Positions 18,615 through 27,129 of a stretch of DNA of 64,000 nt are shown piece by piece. Under the pieces are notes generated by a model. It was not told the origin of the DNA, did not search any database, and worked only from the letters and a program-made list of their open reading frames with translations. The translations under genes and the position numbers were made by a program. This stretch comes from Prevotella sp. tc2-28 (GTDB lineage Bacteria > Bacteroidota > Bacteroidia > Bacteroidales > Bacteroidaceae): the NCBI RefSeq assembly GCF_900107705.1, contig NZ_FNRE01000015.1:1-64000 (forward strand), read 5' to 3'. The first letter of the stretch is position 1. Every line of letters begins with the position of its first letter.

Positions 18615-19197
18615 AGAAGGAATACGTGAAGGATTGAAAAACAGTCCCAGACTGAAGCGATGGCTAGACTACCTCATCATGAACCAACGTGATGCTCGTC
18701 CTAGATGGTATATTCGCTTACTGGCACCATTGTATCAGCATCGGGGAAGGGATTCGAAAATTTATTGGAGCGTCAGGATGGACACACCACCCTACCGTCG
18801 TTTTTTCCTCGGACGAAAGAGTGTCATTGAATCATATTGTTGTGTTAACAATGCTGTGGGCGATATCGTAATTGGTGACCACACACGCATCGGCATTCAT
18901 AACACAATTATCGGTCCGGTATGTATCGGAAGTCACGTAAACCTGGCACAAGGTGTTACCATCACAGCCTTGAACCATCGTTTTGAGGACACGACGAAAC
19001 GCATCGATGAGCAAGGCATCACCACCAAACCCGTCGTCATCGGAGATGACGTATGGATTGGAGCCAATGCAGTAGTTCTGCCAGGTGTAACAATCGGTAA
19101 TCATTGTGTGGTAGCAGCAGGTGCCGTTGTCACGAAAGATGTGCCAGACAACAGCCTTGTGGGTGGTGTACCTGCCAAACTAATCAAACAGATTTAA
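18604..19197 (+). CDS. Hexapeptide-repeat sugar O-acetyltransferase
   Basis: The protein has 197 residues from ATG 18604, which lies inside the 3' end of the GT4 gene. The body is a left-handed beta-helix of hexapeptide turns ([54 protein letters not shown]), with the histidine in TALNHRF that usually activates the hydroxyl. It resembles the WcaF/CatB/LacA group that moves acetyl from acetyl-CoA to a sugar. It closes the rightward module and the polysaccharide locus. The last 18 nt overlap the convergent small gene at 19180. Confidence 0.85.
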   Translation: MKDKEGIREGLKNSPRLKRWLDYLIMNQRDARPRWYIRLLAPLYQHRGRDSKIYWSVRMDTPPYRRFFLGRKSVIESYCCVNNAVGDIVIGDHTRIGIHNTIIGPVCIGSHVNLAQGVTITALNHRFEDTTKRIDEQGITTKPVVIGDDVWIGANAVVLPGVTIGNHCVVAAGAVVTKDVPDNSLVGGVPAKLIKQI

Positions 19198-19515
19198 TGA
19201 AAGGTCCTGTTGGGTTTTCTCTTCTTTAGTTTCCTGTTGCTCCTCGCGAAACTGGAGTACCATTTGCTGTGCATCCGCAGAACCTGCCGTGTTCAGTCGG
19301 TAATAGCCGCGACGTCCGACATTTTCTATCAGTGACTGCGACGATTTACTGTTACGCAACAGATACTGCTGGATATAATTGCGTAATTCTTCGTAATCAG
19401 GAGTCGTGAAGAAGGTGTGGTTCATATTATAAACGTGCTTAGCAATAGCCTGTACGCTTATCCCCTGTTCACCTGCAACAGCCAGTATATGTAGTATCTG
19501 TTTGTCGTACGTCAT
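19180..19515 (-). CDS. Small conserved-type protein with a winged-helix-like N-terminus
   Basis: A 111-residue soluble protein. Residues 1-85 ([28 protein letters not shown], then RRGYYRLN) look like a winged helix ending in a beta wing. The remainder is a Glu/Gln-rich tail ending SLNLFD. I do not recognise a named family. It has no -7 box, so it may depend on readthrough from the winged-helix gene at 19875 across the hairpin at 19533. Confidence 0.65.
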   Translation of the reverse strand: MTYDKQILHILAVAGEQGISVQAIAKHVYNMNHTFFTTPDYEELRNYIQQYLLRNSKSSQSLIENVGRRGYYRLNTAGSADAQQMVLQFREEQQETKEEKTQQDLSLNLFD

Positions 19516-19532
19516 GTTTTGATACGAAAAGA

Positions 19533-19565
19533 GACCGGTATGCCTTGTAGCTTACCGGCCCCTTT
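19533..19565. terminator. Hairpin terminator between two small winged-helix genes
   Basis: GACCGGTA (19533-19540) pairs with TACCGGCC (19553-19560) across a 12-nt loop. CCTTTTT follows on the plus strand and a weaker CTCTTTTC run on the minus strand. It could stop the rightward glycan transcript and attenuate the leftward one. Confidence 0.6.
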
Positions 19566-19584
19566 TTATTCTTCTTAATTGAAA

Positions 19585-19875
19585 TTAAGCCAAAGTTACT
19601 TTGTCATCAGCGGTAGCGAGCTTACCCTCCTTGAAGAGCCAACCCAGACCCAGCAGAGTCTCCTCCTCGCTGATCTTAGCTGCCTTAGCAATCTCCTTAA
19701 CGGTCATAGCCTTCTCTGCAGCTGCAAGAGCCTGATAAACATCACCAGCCTTGAAACCAGCATTCTCAGCGTTTACTGTAAACACTGCCTTCTTAGCAGC
19801 AACGGCCTTCTTTGCAGGGGCCTTCTTTGCGGGTGCCTTCTCAGCAACCTTCTTTGTAGTTTTCTTTTCTGCCAT
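19585..19875 (-). CDS. Lys/Ala-rich winged-helix protein (DUF2582-like)
   Basis: A 96-residue protein in two parts. Residues 1-32 are a basic tail of repeated KKAPAKKA units like those of histone H1. Residues 33-96 form a compact winged helix (AGDVYQALAAAEKAMTVKEIAKAAKISEEETLLGLGWL) of the DUF2582 type. It should bind nucleic acid, perhaps as a nucleoid or ribosome-associated protein. It has its own -7 box at 19927. Confidence 0.8.
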   Translation of the reverse strand: MAEKKTTKKVAEKAPAKKAPAKKAVAAKKAVFTVNAENAGFKAGDVYQALAAAEKAMTVKEIAKAAKISEEETLLGLGWLFKEGKLATADDKVTLA

Positions 19876-19926
19876 AATTTTGTAAATATTAATACACTAT
19901 TGAATGGATATTCTATATTTTGCGTG

Positions 19927-19934
19927 CAAAATTA
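19927..19934 (-). promoter_or_regulatory. -7 box for the DUF2582-like gene
   Basis: TAATTTTG on the minus strand, leaving a leader of roughly 45-50 nt before ATG 19875. Confidence 0.6.
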
Positions 19935-19989
19935 AGAACTTTTCAGAAAATTTATGCTCACTTACCGCTGAGTTTTTCTTATTTCTGCT

Positions 19990-21750
19990 TTATTCTTGAT
20001 GTAAGTCAATCTTTAACTGCAGTTCTTCCAGCTGTTTAGGGTCAAGTTCACCCGGTGCATCCAACATGACATCACGACCACTGTTGTTCTTGGGGAAGGC
20101 GATGCAGTCACGGATACTATCAAGACCAGCCATGATACTTACGAAACGGTCAAGACCGAAGGCAAGACCTGCATGGGGAGGAGCACCATACTTAAAGGCA
20201 TTGATGAGGAATCCGAACTGAGCCATTGCGCGCTCTGGCGTGAAGCCCAGAATCTGGAACATCTTCTCCTGCAACTTGCCATCATGAATACGTAGTGATC
20301 CGCCACCAACTTCGATACCATTGCAGACAAAGTCATAGGCAACAGCGCGAACCTTTTCAGGTGCTGTATCCAACAAGGGGATATCGTCCGGATTGGGCAG
20401 TGTGAACGGATGATGCGTAGCCATCAGACGCTGTTCCTCGTCACTCCACTCGAAGAGGGGAAAGTCAACAATCCACAAGCACTTGAAGGTATCTTTGTCA
20501 CGCAGTCCCAGACGGTCACCCATCTCGAGGCGGAGCGTACAAAGCTGCGTACGGGTCTTATTCGGTTTGTCACCACTGAGAATCAGCACAAGGTCACCAT
20601 CCTTGGCTTGTGTTTTCTCCTTCAGTTTAGCCCATACCTCTGGTGTATAGAACTTATCAATAGAGGTTTTCACTGTTCCATCTGTGTTGAACTTCACATA
20701 GACAAGTCCCTTGGCTCCTACCTGCGGGCGCTTCACAAAATCAGTCAGTTGATCGAGTTGTTTACGGGTGTAGTCAGCACAGCCAGGAACGACGATACCG
20801 CCGATATACTCTGCCTCGTCGAACACAGGGAAGGTTCCCGTACCCTTCAGCACGTCCATCAACTCTACGAATTCCATGCCAAAGCGAAGATCGGGTTTAT
20901 CTGAACCGAAACGACGCATGGCTTCATGCCAAGTCATACGCTCCAACTTAGGGAGTTCCACACCTCGTACCTCTTTGAACAGATGACGAGCCAAATCCTC
21001 GAATATATTAAGTACGTCTTCCTGATCAGCAAAAGACATCTCACAGTCAATCTGCGTAAACTCAGGCTGACGGTCTGCACGCAAATCTTCATCACGGAAG
21101 CACTTGGCAATCTGGAAATAACGATCAAATCCACTGACCATCAGCAGCTGTTTCAAAGTCTGAGGTGATTGAGGAAGTGCATAGAACTGACCTGGATTCA
21201 TACGTGAGGGAACCACGAAATCACGTGCGCCCTCTGGTGTTGAACCAATCAAGATAGGTGTTTCCACCTCGATAAAGTTCAGGTTATCAAGGAAATTACG
21301 AATCAGAATTGTCATACGGTGGCGCAACTCCAAATTCTTACGGACACAATTTCTACGCAGGTCCAGATAACGATATTTCATGCGAATGTCGTCACCACCA
21401 TCGGTCTGGTCTTCAATGGTGAACGGAGGTGTCTGGCTCTCACTCAACACGTTCAGTTTATCCACCAAGATTTCGATATCACCCGTTGGCATCTTGCCAT
21501 TTTTTGACTGACGCTCACTCACTTTACCAGTAGCTTGAATACACCACTCGCGTCCGAGTTTGTTAGCCTGTTCGCAGAGTGCAGCATCCTTAGATTCGTC
21601 AAACACCAACTGTGTAATGCCATAACGGTCACGTAGGTCGACAAAGGTCATGCCTCCCATCTTTCTCGTTCTCTGTACCCAGCCAGCAAGCGTTACCTCG
21701 CTGCCAACATCCGTGAGCCGGAGCTCACCACAAGTCTTTGTTCTATACAT
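19990..21750 (-). CDS. aspS: Aspartate--tRNA ligase
   Basis: The protein has 586 residues, full length for bacterial AspRS. It has the N-terminal OB-fold anticodon domain ([23 protein letters not shown]) and class II motif 1 near residue 160 (FIEVETPIL). Motif 2 is at 218-235 ([18 protein letters not shown]), the bacterial GAD insertion lies in the middle, and motif 3 is at about 528-538 ([11 protein letters not shown]). It charges tRNA-Asp in the cytoplasm. Its promoter (21779-21809) is a full consensus match. Confidence 0.98.
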   Translation of the reverse strand: MYRTKTCGELRLTDVGSEVTLAGWVQRTRKMGGMTFVDLRDRYGITQLVFDESKDAALCEQANKLGREWCIQATGKVSERQSKNGKMPTGDIEILVDKLNVLSESQTPPFTIEDQTDGGDDIRMKYRYLDLRRNCVRKNLELRHRMTILIRNFLDNLNFIEVETPILIGSTPEGARDFVVPSRMNPGQFYALPQSPQTLKQLLMVSGFDRYFQIAKCFRDEDLRADRQPEFTQIDCEMSFADQEDVLNIFEDLARHLFKEVRGVELPKLERMTWHEAMRRFGSDKPDLRFGMEFVELMDVLKGTGTFPVFDEAEYIGGIVVPGCADYTRKQLDQLTDFVKRPQVGAKGLVYVKFNTDGTVKTSIDKFYTPEVWAKLKEKTQAKDGDLVLILSGDKPNKTRTQLCTLRLEMGDRLGLRDKDTFKCLWIVDFPLFEWSDEEQRLMATHHPFTLPNPDDIPLLDTAPEKVRAVAYDFVCNGIEVGGGSLRIHDGKLQEKMFQILGFTPERAMAQFGFLINAFKYGAPPHAGLAFGLDRFVSIMAGLDSIRDCIAFPKNNSGRDVMLDAPGELDPKQLEELQLKIDLHQE

Positions 21751-21778
21751 TATTATTTATTGTTTTTCTTTCGACCTG

Positions 21779-21809
21779 CAAAGGTATGAATTATTAATGA
21801 AACAGCAAA
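21779..21809 (-). promoter_or_regulatory. aspS -33/-7 promoter
   Basis: Minus strand TTTG (21806-21809), 19 bp, TACCTTTG (21779-21786), then 28 nt to ATG. Confidence 0.8.
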
Positions 21810-21912
21810 AAGATTTAAGGGAAAAAGATGGAACTATTGATGGAAATGGCGCGTTTGTGTTAAAATTGATAAAAATAGCGACCAAAATAAGAACTATATT
21901 AATTATTTAGTT

Positions 21913-21920
21913 TACTTTTG
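21913..21920 (+). promoter_or_regulatory. -7 box for the DUF1573 gene
   Basis: TACTTTTG, 45 nt before ATG 21966. No clear -33 box. Confidence 0.6.
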
Positions 21921-21965
21921 CGGCTGAATAACGTCTTATAATATGGACAATTAAAAAGAAAAAGT

Positions 21966-22355
21966 ATGAAGAAATTTATATTTTCTACCTTATTGTTAGT
22001 GTGCGGTCTGACGATGGCAATGGCCCAGAAACCGGCTCAGATCAAGTTTGACAAGACCACTCACGACTTTGGTTCTTTCTCTGAGAAAAGCCCTAAAGTA
22101 ACATGTACGTTTACCTATACCAATGTAGGCGAGCAGCCTTTGGTTGTTAACCAAGCTATTGCTTCGTGCGGATGCACAGTACCCGAGTACACAAAAACAC
22201 CTGTCAAGCCAGGCGAGACAGGTGAAATTAAAGTAACTTACAATGGTGCTGGCAAGTTCCCCGGTCACTTCAAAAAATCAATTACAATTCGCACCAATGG
22301 TGCCGTAGAAATGACTCGTCTCTACATTGAGGGAGACATGACAGAAGCGAAATAA
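21966..22355 (+). CDS. DUF1573 secreted protein
   Basis: A 129-residue protein with a signal peptide (KKFIFSTLLLVCGLTMAMA, cleavage after AMA) and one DUF1573 domain. The domain carries THDFGSFSEKSP, FTYTNVGEQPLVV, the SCGCTVPEY cysteine pair and YNGAGKFPGHFKKSI. The fold is Ig-like (ASH/PapD type). It is a common Bacteroidetes periplasmic or surface protein of unclear role. It is monocistronic and ends 9 nt from the convergent DUF3078 gene. Confidence 0.9.
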   Translation: MKKFIFSTLLLVCGLTMAMAQKPAQIKFDKTTHDFGSFSEKSPKVTCTFTYTNVGEQPLVVNQAIASCGCTVPEYTKTPVKPGETGEIKVTYNGAGKFPGHFKKSITIRTNGAVEMTRLYIEGDMTEAK

Positions 22356-22364
22356 TCTTTCCTC

Positions 22365-23663
22365 TTACCAGCTATAGCTCAGTCCTATGGAGCTCCACTC
22401 CTGGAATTGGAAGTAGCCCATGTCATTATCCCACGTTCCAGAATCGTCGAAACGTGGATAGAGAAACAGGTTGGCTGAAAGATATTTCGTAACCTTGAGT
22501 TCGAACTGGTTTTCCCATTCTACCAATGCGCGGTGATAAGACGTATTGGCATAGAAGCGTGTCTTCCATGAAAGCTGGTCAACAATCTGCCATTTCAAAT
22601 CAGCCGTGAATTGTGAACCGAAATCCTCTGAAGTATGTCTTCCACTGGAGATGCCATTTTTCTCGGCCAACCCTAAGCGGTCAACGTAGACAAGGTTGAA
22701 CGACAACGGAAGGAAGTTCAAACTTCCCGTAAGCCTCTTATCGAACGCTTCAACCTTGTATTCCATACCGACACCGACATTCAGATGAAAAGGTGACATA
22801 AAGTCAGAGTAGGTATTAACGTCATTTGCTTTAAGACCTTTGGCAAACTGCGTATAGGCCAGCACCTGCAAGGTATAGTACCAACGTTTATGTGCCTGTA
22901 GTCCCAGTTTACTGGTCAGACGCAACAGGTCGTTGTTAGTCTTGAACTTATGTACGGTATCCGACTGGGAAGTCTGGAAGCCCAATTTCATTTCCAACTT
23001 ATTTTCGAAAGTAACTTTGTCCTTGTCGTTATAGTTCAACTCGAGCGTAGCAGCAGCAACAGCAGAATAATTGCTTTCACCACCTTTGTGCCAGTTATCT
23101 GACACGTAGTTCTGCAAGAACTGCAAATATCCATCACCCTTGAACTTCCAGAAATTAGGTTTCTGGATGAGCACTGCTACAGGAGCCGGAGCTGCTTGGG
23201 GCTCTTGAGGTATCGGAGCAGCCATCTCCACCAGTTCCACCTTCTGTGTCAGTTCCGTATTCACATCATCACGCAGGGAACCGACTTTCTTTAGCTGGCT
23301 TTCATCGTTTTTTACCAAATCCGGACGCCGCATATAAAGACTCATCAACGCAGCGTCAACGGCATCAGTCACCTCGTCTCCTATCTTGGGAGATAACGAC
23401 AACTGTTTGTTAGCCCCAGAATGATAGAACGTGGTGGGGGCAAACAGACGCAGATAGCGCCCGTCACTCGATTCTGTTCGCAACTGACTGTTCACTTGCT
23501 GCAACGAATCAAGCTGACGACGAAGTACTGTCAACGAATCCATATAGTCTTTGACAACCTGAGCCGTATCGGGATTCGTTAGTATTTTTTTACGTCGTTG
23601 ACCTGATGCATCAACAAATGCTATCAGGACTAAGCATAAAGCTAAAACATACTTGTATCTCAT
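22365..23663 (-). CDS. DUF3078 outer-membrane-type protein
   Basis: The protein has 432 residues from ATG 23663, with a signal peptide (YVLALCLVLIAFVDASG). A coiled region at about residues 35-130 (VLRRQLDSLQQVNSQL) precedes a C-terminal beta-rich part of alternating aromatic strands ending in an aromatic tryptophan (SIGLSYSW), as in outer-membrane barrels. The segment WKFKGDGYLQFLQNYVSDNWHKGGESNYS is typical of DUF3078. The -7 box ends only 9 nt before the start codon, so the transcript is nearly leaderless. Confidence 0.8.
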   Translation of the reverse strand: MRYKYVLALCLVLIAFVDASGQRRKKILTNPDTAQVVKDYMDSLTVLRRQLDSLQQVNSQLRTESSDGRYLRLFAPTTFYHSGANKQLSLSPKIGDEVTDAVDAALMSLYMRRPDLVKNDESQLKKVGSLRDDVNTELTQKVELVEMAAPIPQEPQAAPAPVAVLIQKPNFWKFKGDGYLQFLQNYVSDNWHKGGESNYSAVAAATLELNYNDKDKVTFENKLEMKLGFQTSQSDTVHKFKTNNDLLRLTSKLGLQAHKRWYYTLQVLAYTQFAKGLKANDVNTYSDFMSPFHLNVGVGMEYKVEAFDKRLTGSLNFLPLSFNLVYVDRLGLAEKNGISSGRHTSEDFGSQFTADLKWQIVDQLSWKTRFYANTSYHRALVEWENQFELKVTKYLSANLFLYPRFDDSGTWDNDMGYFQFQEWSSIGLSYSW

Positions 23664-23672
23664 AATCGAGTG

Positions 23673-23680
23673 CAAAGATA
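23673..23680 (-). promoter_or_regulatory. -7 box of the DUF3078 gene
   Basis: TATCTTTG on the minus strand, 9 nt from ATG. The expected -33 position falls inside the heptamer repeat at 23687-23714 and holds no TTTG. Confidence 0.65.
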
Positions 23681-23686
23681 CAAAAA

Positions 23687-23714
23687 AGTTAAGAGTTAAG
23701 AGTTAAGAGTTAAG
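23687..23714. repeat. Four tandem AGTTAAG heptamers
   Basis: Four exact 7-bp copies lie between the divergent DUF3078 and yidC promoters, covering the -33 zone of the first and abutting the -33 box of the second. A related set occurs at 49993. Confidence 0.85.
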
Positions 23715-23720
23715 AATTAT

Positions 23721-23751
23721 TTTGGTGTTCGGAGTTTTTTTTGTAATTTTG
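23721..23751 (+). promoter_or_regulatory. yidC -33/-7 promoter
   Basis: TTTG (23721-23724), 19 bp, TAATTTTG (23744-23751), 29 nt before ATG. Confidence 0.8.
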
Positions 23752-23780
23752 CACCTTGTAATTTTAATAATAGGTAAAAG

Positions 23781-25652
23781 ATGAATAAAGATACCATTAT
23801 CGGTTTCGTCCTCATTGCTGTAGTCTTGATAGGTTTCAGCTGGTACAACCAACCATCAGCAGAGGAGATTGAAGCCGCTCGTAAACAGGATTCAATTGAA
23901 ACGGTTATGAAGGAGAAAGCTGTCAAGGAACAGCAGGTAGCAGCACAGGCCAAGCAGGCCGCTGTCGACTCTATGGCGCTCAATGACACCACAGCTCTCT
24001 TCCATCAGGCCATGAGTGGTACCTCACAGAAAGTCGTGCTCAAGAACGACAAACTGGAGCTGACGCTCGACACCAAAGGTGGTGTCGTTCGAAAGGCCGT
24101 TATCAAGAATTTCAAGAGCATTGACGGCAAGCAGGATGTGACACTGTTCGACGAGCAGGACCAGAACATGAATTTCATGCTTGCTGGTAAACAGGACAAC
24201 ATTGTTTCTGACGACTTATACTTCACACCCACAGAGCAGACAGACTCAACAGTCACGATGACGGCTCTGGCAGCAGGAGGCGGTTCCATTAGCCTTAGCT
24301 ATCTACTCGGTCAGGACTATTTGTTGCACATGACCTTGCAAACCAAGGGACTATCCAAGTTCTTCTCCCCTTCCTACAAGGAGATGGAGATAGAATGGAA
24401 CGACCACTGTCGCCAACAAGAGAAGGGTTTCTCTTTTGAAAGCCGTTACACCTCTTTATATTATAAGGAAACCAAAGGAGGCACCGACAAACTAAGCGAG
24501 TCGTCAGACAAGACGGAAACCGTTGAAGAGCGATTGGATTGGATTGCTTTCCGTAACCAGTTCTTCAGCGTAGCTCTCATCTCGAAAGATGACTTTGCAG
24601 CCAACGCCACACTTACTAGCACCCAGGACGAGAAAGGCTCTGGCTATCTCAAACATTTCAATGCCAAGATGAAGACATCCTTCGACCCAACAGGTGTCAA
24701 GCCCTCTGAATTTGAGATGTATATCGGTCCTAACAACTTCCGGCTGATTAAGGCTGTTGAGGAGCAGAGTCAGTTTGGCAAGGAACTAGACCTAGAGCAG
24801 CTTGTAGATCTGGGATGGTGGCTGCTGCGTTGGATCAACCGTTGGTTCACGCTTTATGTATTCGACTGGTTGACAGGCTTTGGACTGAATATGGGTATCG
24901 TGCTCATTCTGATTACCTTGTTGCTGAAAGCCATCACCTTCCCAATGGTCAAGAAGAGCTATATGTCTTCTGCCAAGATGCGCGTGCTGAAGCCTAAGTT
25001 CGAAGAGGCTACCAAGCAATACGACAAGCCGGAAGACCAGATGAAGAAACAACAGGAGATGATGTCGCTCTACTCCAAGTATGGTGTTTCTCCCCTCTCA
25101 GGATGTCTGCCTATGATTATCCAGATGCCTATTTGGCTGGCTATGTTCTTCTTCGTGCCCAACGCCATCCAATTGCGTGGTGAGTCGTTCCTGTGGATGA
25201 GCGACCTGTCAACCTATGATCCCATCGTCGAATGGGGTACAAACATCTGGGGTATTGGCGACCACCTGTCCCTAACCTGTATCCTGTTCTGTGCCGCCCA
25301 AATTATCTATACTTGGTTCTCAATGCAGCAACAGAAAGACCAGATGGTAGGTGCCCAAGCTGAACAGATGAAGATGATGCAATGGATGATGTACATCATG
25401 CCGCTCATGTTCTTCTTTATCTTCAACGACTACAGTTCTGGTTTGAATTTCTACTATTTCGTATCGTTATTCATGTCTGCAGCCATCATGTGGACCCTGC
25501 GTAAGACCACAGATGATGCCAAGCTGTTAGCCATTCTGGAAGCAAACTATCAGGCCAACAAGAACAACCCCAAGAAGCAGTCTGGTCTTGCCGCTCGCTT
25601 AGAAGCACTGCAAAAGCAGGCTGAAGAAATGCAAAAAGGAAAAAGAAGATGA
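23781..25652 (+). CDS. yidC: Membrane protein insertase YidC
   Basis: A 623-residue protein. It has an N-terminal membrane anchor (IIGFVLIAVVLIGFSWY, residues 5-22) and a large periplasmic beta-sandwich domain to about residue 350. The five-helix 60 kDa insertase core follows (NRWFTLYVFDWLTG, the SKYGVSPLSGCLPMIIQMPIW loop, FNDYSSGLNFYYFVS), then a Lys-rich tail that may touch the ribosome. It inserts proteins into the inner membrane with or without SecYEG. The stop overlaps the DUF1846 start as ATGA. Confidence 0.97.
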   Translation: MNKDTIIGFVLIAVVLIGFSWYNQPSAEEIEAARKQDSIETVMKEKAVKEQQVAAQAKQAAVDSMALNDTTALFHQAMSGTSQKVVLKNDKLELTLDTKGGVVRKAVIKNFKSIDGKQDVTLFDEQDQNMNFMLAGKQDNIVSDDLYFTPTEQTDSTVTMTALAAGGGSISLSYLLGQDYLLHMTLQTKGLSKFFSPSYKEMEIEWNDHCRQQEKGFSFESRYTSLYYKETKGGTDKLSESSDKTETVEERLDWIAFRNQFFSVALISKDDFAANATLTSTQDEKGSGYLKHFNAKMKTSFDPTGVKPSEFEMYIGPNNFRLIKAVEEQSQFGKELDLEQLVDLGWWLLRWINRWFTLYVFDWLTGFGLNMGIVLILITLLLKAITFPMVKKSYMSSAKMRVLKPKFEEATKQYDKPEDQMKKQQEMMSLYSKYGVSPLSGCLPMIIQMPIWLAMFFFVPNAIQLRGESFLWMSDLSTYDPIVEWGTNIWGIGDHLSLTCILFCAAQIIYTWFSMQQQKDQMVGAQAEQMKMMQWMMYIMPLMFFFIFNDYSSGLNFYYFVSLFMSAAIMWTLRKTTDDAKLLAILEANYQANKNNPKKQSGLAARLEALQKQAEEMQKGKRR

Positions 25653-27112
25653 AGATTGGATTTGATAACGAGAAGTATCTGAAGATACAATCAGAGCATA
25701 TCCGCGAACGTATTGCTCAGTTCGACGGAAAGCTCTACCTCGAGTTAGGTGGTAAACTGTTTGACGACCATCACGCCTCTCGCGTGCTTCCCGGTTTCAA
25801 ACCTGATTCAAAACTTAAAATGTTCGGACAGCTACGCGACCAGTTAGAGATTGTTATCGTGGTCAGTGCTGAGGACATTGAGAAAAACAAGATTCGAGCA
25901 GACCTCGGCATCACTTATGACGAGGATGTCCTGCGACTGCGCGATGAGTTCATGAAGCGTGACTTCATGGTAGGTTCTGTGGTTATCACCCATTACAACG
26001 GACAACGGGCTGCTGACCAGTTCCGTCATCGTCTGGAGCGCTTGGGTATCAAGTCTTACATTCATTACTTGATTGACGGATATCCTCACAACGTGGAACT
26101 CATCGCATCAGACGAAGGATTCGGAAAGAACGAATATGTAGAGACCTCACGTGAGTTGGTCATCGTCACTGCTCCAGGCCCTGGCTCTGGCAAGATGGCC
26201 GTTTGTCTGTCTCAGCTATATAACGAGAACAAGAGAGGCATTCGTGCCGGCTATGCCAAGTTTGAGACATTCCCTGTCTGGAACCTACCCCTTAAGCATC
26301 CTGTCAACATCGCCTATGAGGCTGCCACGGCCGACCTCAACGACGTGAACATGATTGACCCGTTCCACCTGGAGGCTTACGACAAAATTGCCATCAACTA
26401 CAACCGCGACATTGAGATATTCCCCGTGCTGAATGCCTTGTTTGAAGGCATCTATGGTGACAACCCCTACAAATCGCCTACCGATATGGGGGTCAACATG
26501 GTGGGATTCTGCATCAGCGACGACGAGGTGTGCTGCAATGCCTCACGCGATGAGATTATCCGCAGATACTACAACGCCACCAACAAACTGGCCGATGGTG
26601 CTGACAATGACAACGAGGTTCATAAGATACAGTTGCTGTTCAATCAGGCCAAGATTAGCACAGCCTATCGACGCGTCACGGTTGCTGCAGCTGCCAAACA
26701 AGAACTGACGGGCCTTACTTCTGCCGCCATCGAGCTGGCTGACGGTACTCTCATCACAGCCAAGTCGAGCCCCCTGCTCGGGTGCTCTGCAGCACTATTG
26801 CTTAATGCCACCAAACACCTGGCAGGCATTGATCACGAGGCCAAGCTCATTCCACAGTCGATGATTGAACCCATTCAAAAGACTAAGATTGAATATCTAG
26901 GTGGTAAGAACCCACGACTGCATACCGACGAAGTATTGGTAGCCCTCAGCGTGCTCTCTGAGAACGACGATCTTTGCAGACGTGCCTTGGAGAAACTTCC
27001 TGAACTGCGCGACTGTCAGGTCCACTCTACTGTCATGCTCAGCGAGGTCGACCGTAAGATTTTCAAGAAGCTTGGATGTGGGCTTACCTGCGACCCGGTG
27101 AGAAAGAAATGA
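25649..27112 (+). CDS. DUF1846 family protein
   Basis: A 487-residue cytoplasmic protein matching DUF1846 over its whole length: IGFDNEKYLKIQSEHIRERI, YLELGGKLFDDHHASRVLPGF, TAPGPGSGKMAVCLSQLYNE (a P-loop-like turn) and NPYKSPTDMGVNM. The family is conserved, but no reaction is established that I can name. It is translationally coupled to yidC, which is about context rather than function. Confidence 0.88.
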   Translation: MKIGFDNEKYLKIQSEHIRERIAQFDGKLYLELGGKLFDDHHASRVLPGFKPDSKLKMFGQLRDQLEIVIVVSAEDIEKNKIRADLGITYDEDVLRLRDEFMKRDFMVGSVVITHYNGQRAADQFRHRLERLGIKSYIHYLIDGYPHNVELIASDEGFGKNEYVETSRELVIVTAPGPGSGKMAVCLSQLYNENKRGIRAGYAKFETFPVWNLPLKHPVNIAYEAATADLNDVNMIDPFHLEAYDKIAINYNRDIEIFPVLNALFEGIYGDNPYKSPTDMGVNMVGFCISDDEVCCNASRDEIIRRYYNATNKLADGADNDNEVHKIQLLFNQAKISTAYRRVTVAAAAKQELTGLTSAAIELADGTLITAKSSPLLGCSAALLLNATKHLAGIDHEAKLIPQSMIEPIQKTKIEYLGGKNPRLHTDEVLVALSVLSENDDLCRRALEKLPELRDCQVHSTVMLSEVDRKIFKKLGCGLTCDPVRKK

Positions 27113-27129
27113 AGAAATAATGATGAGAT

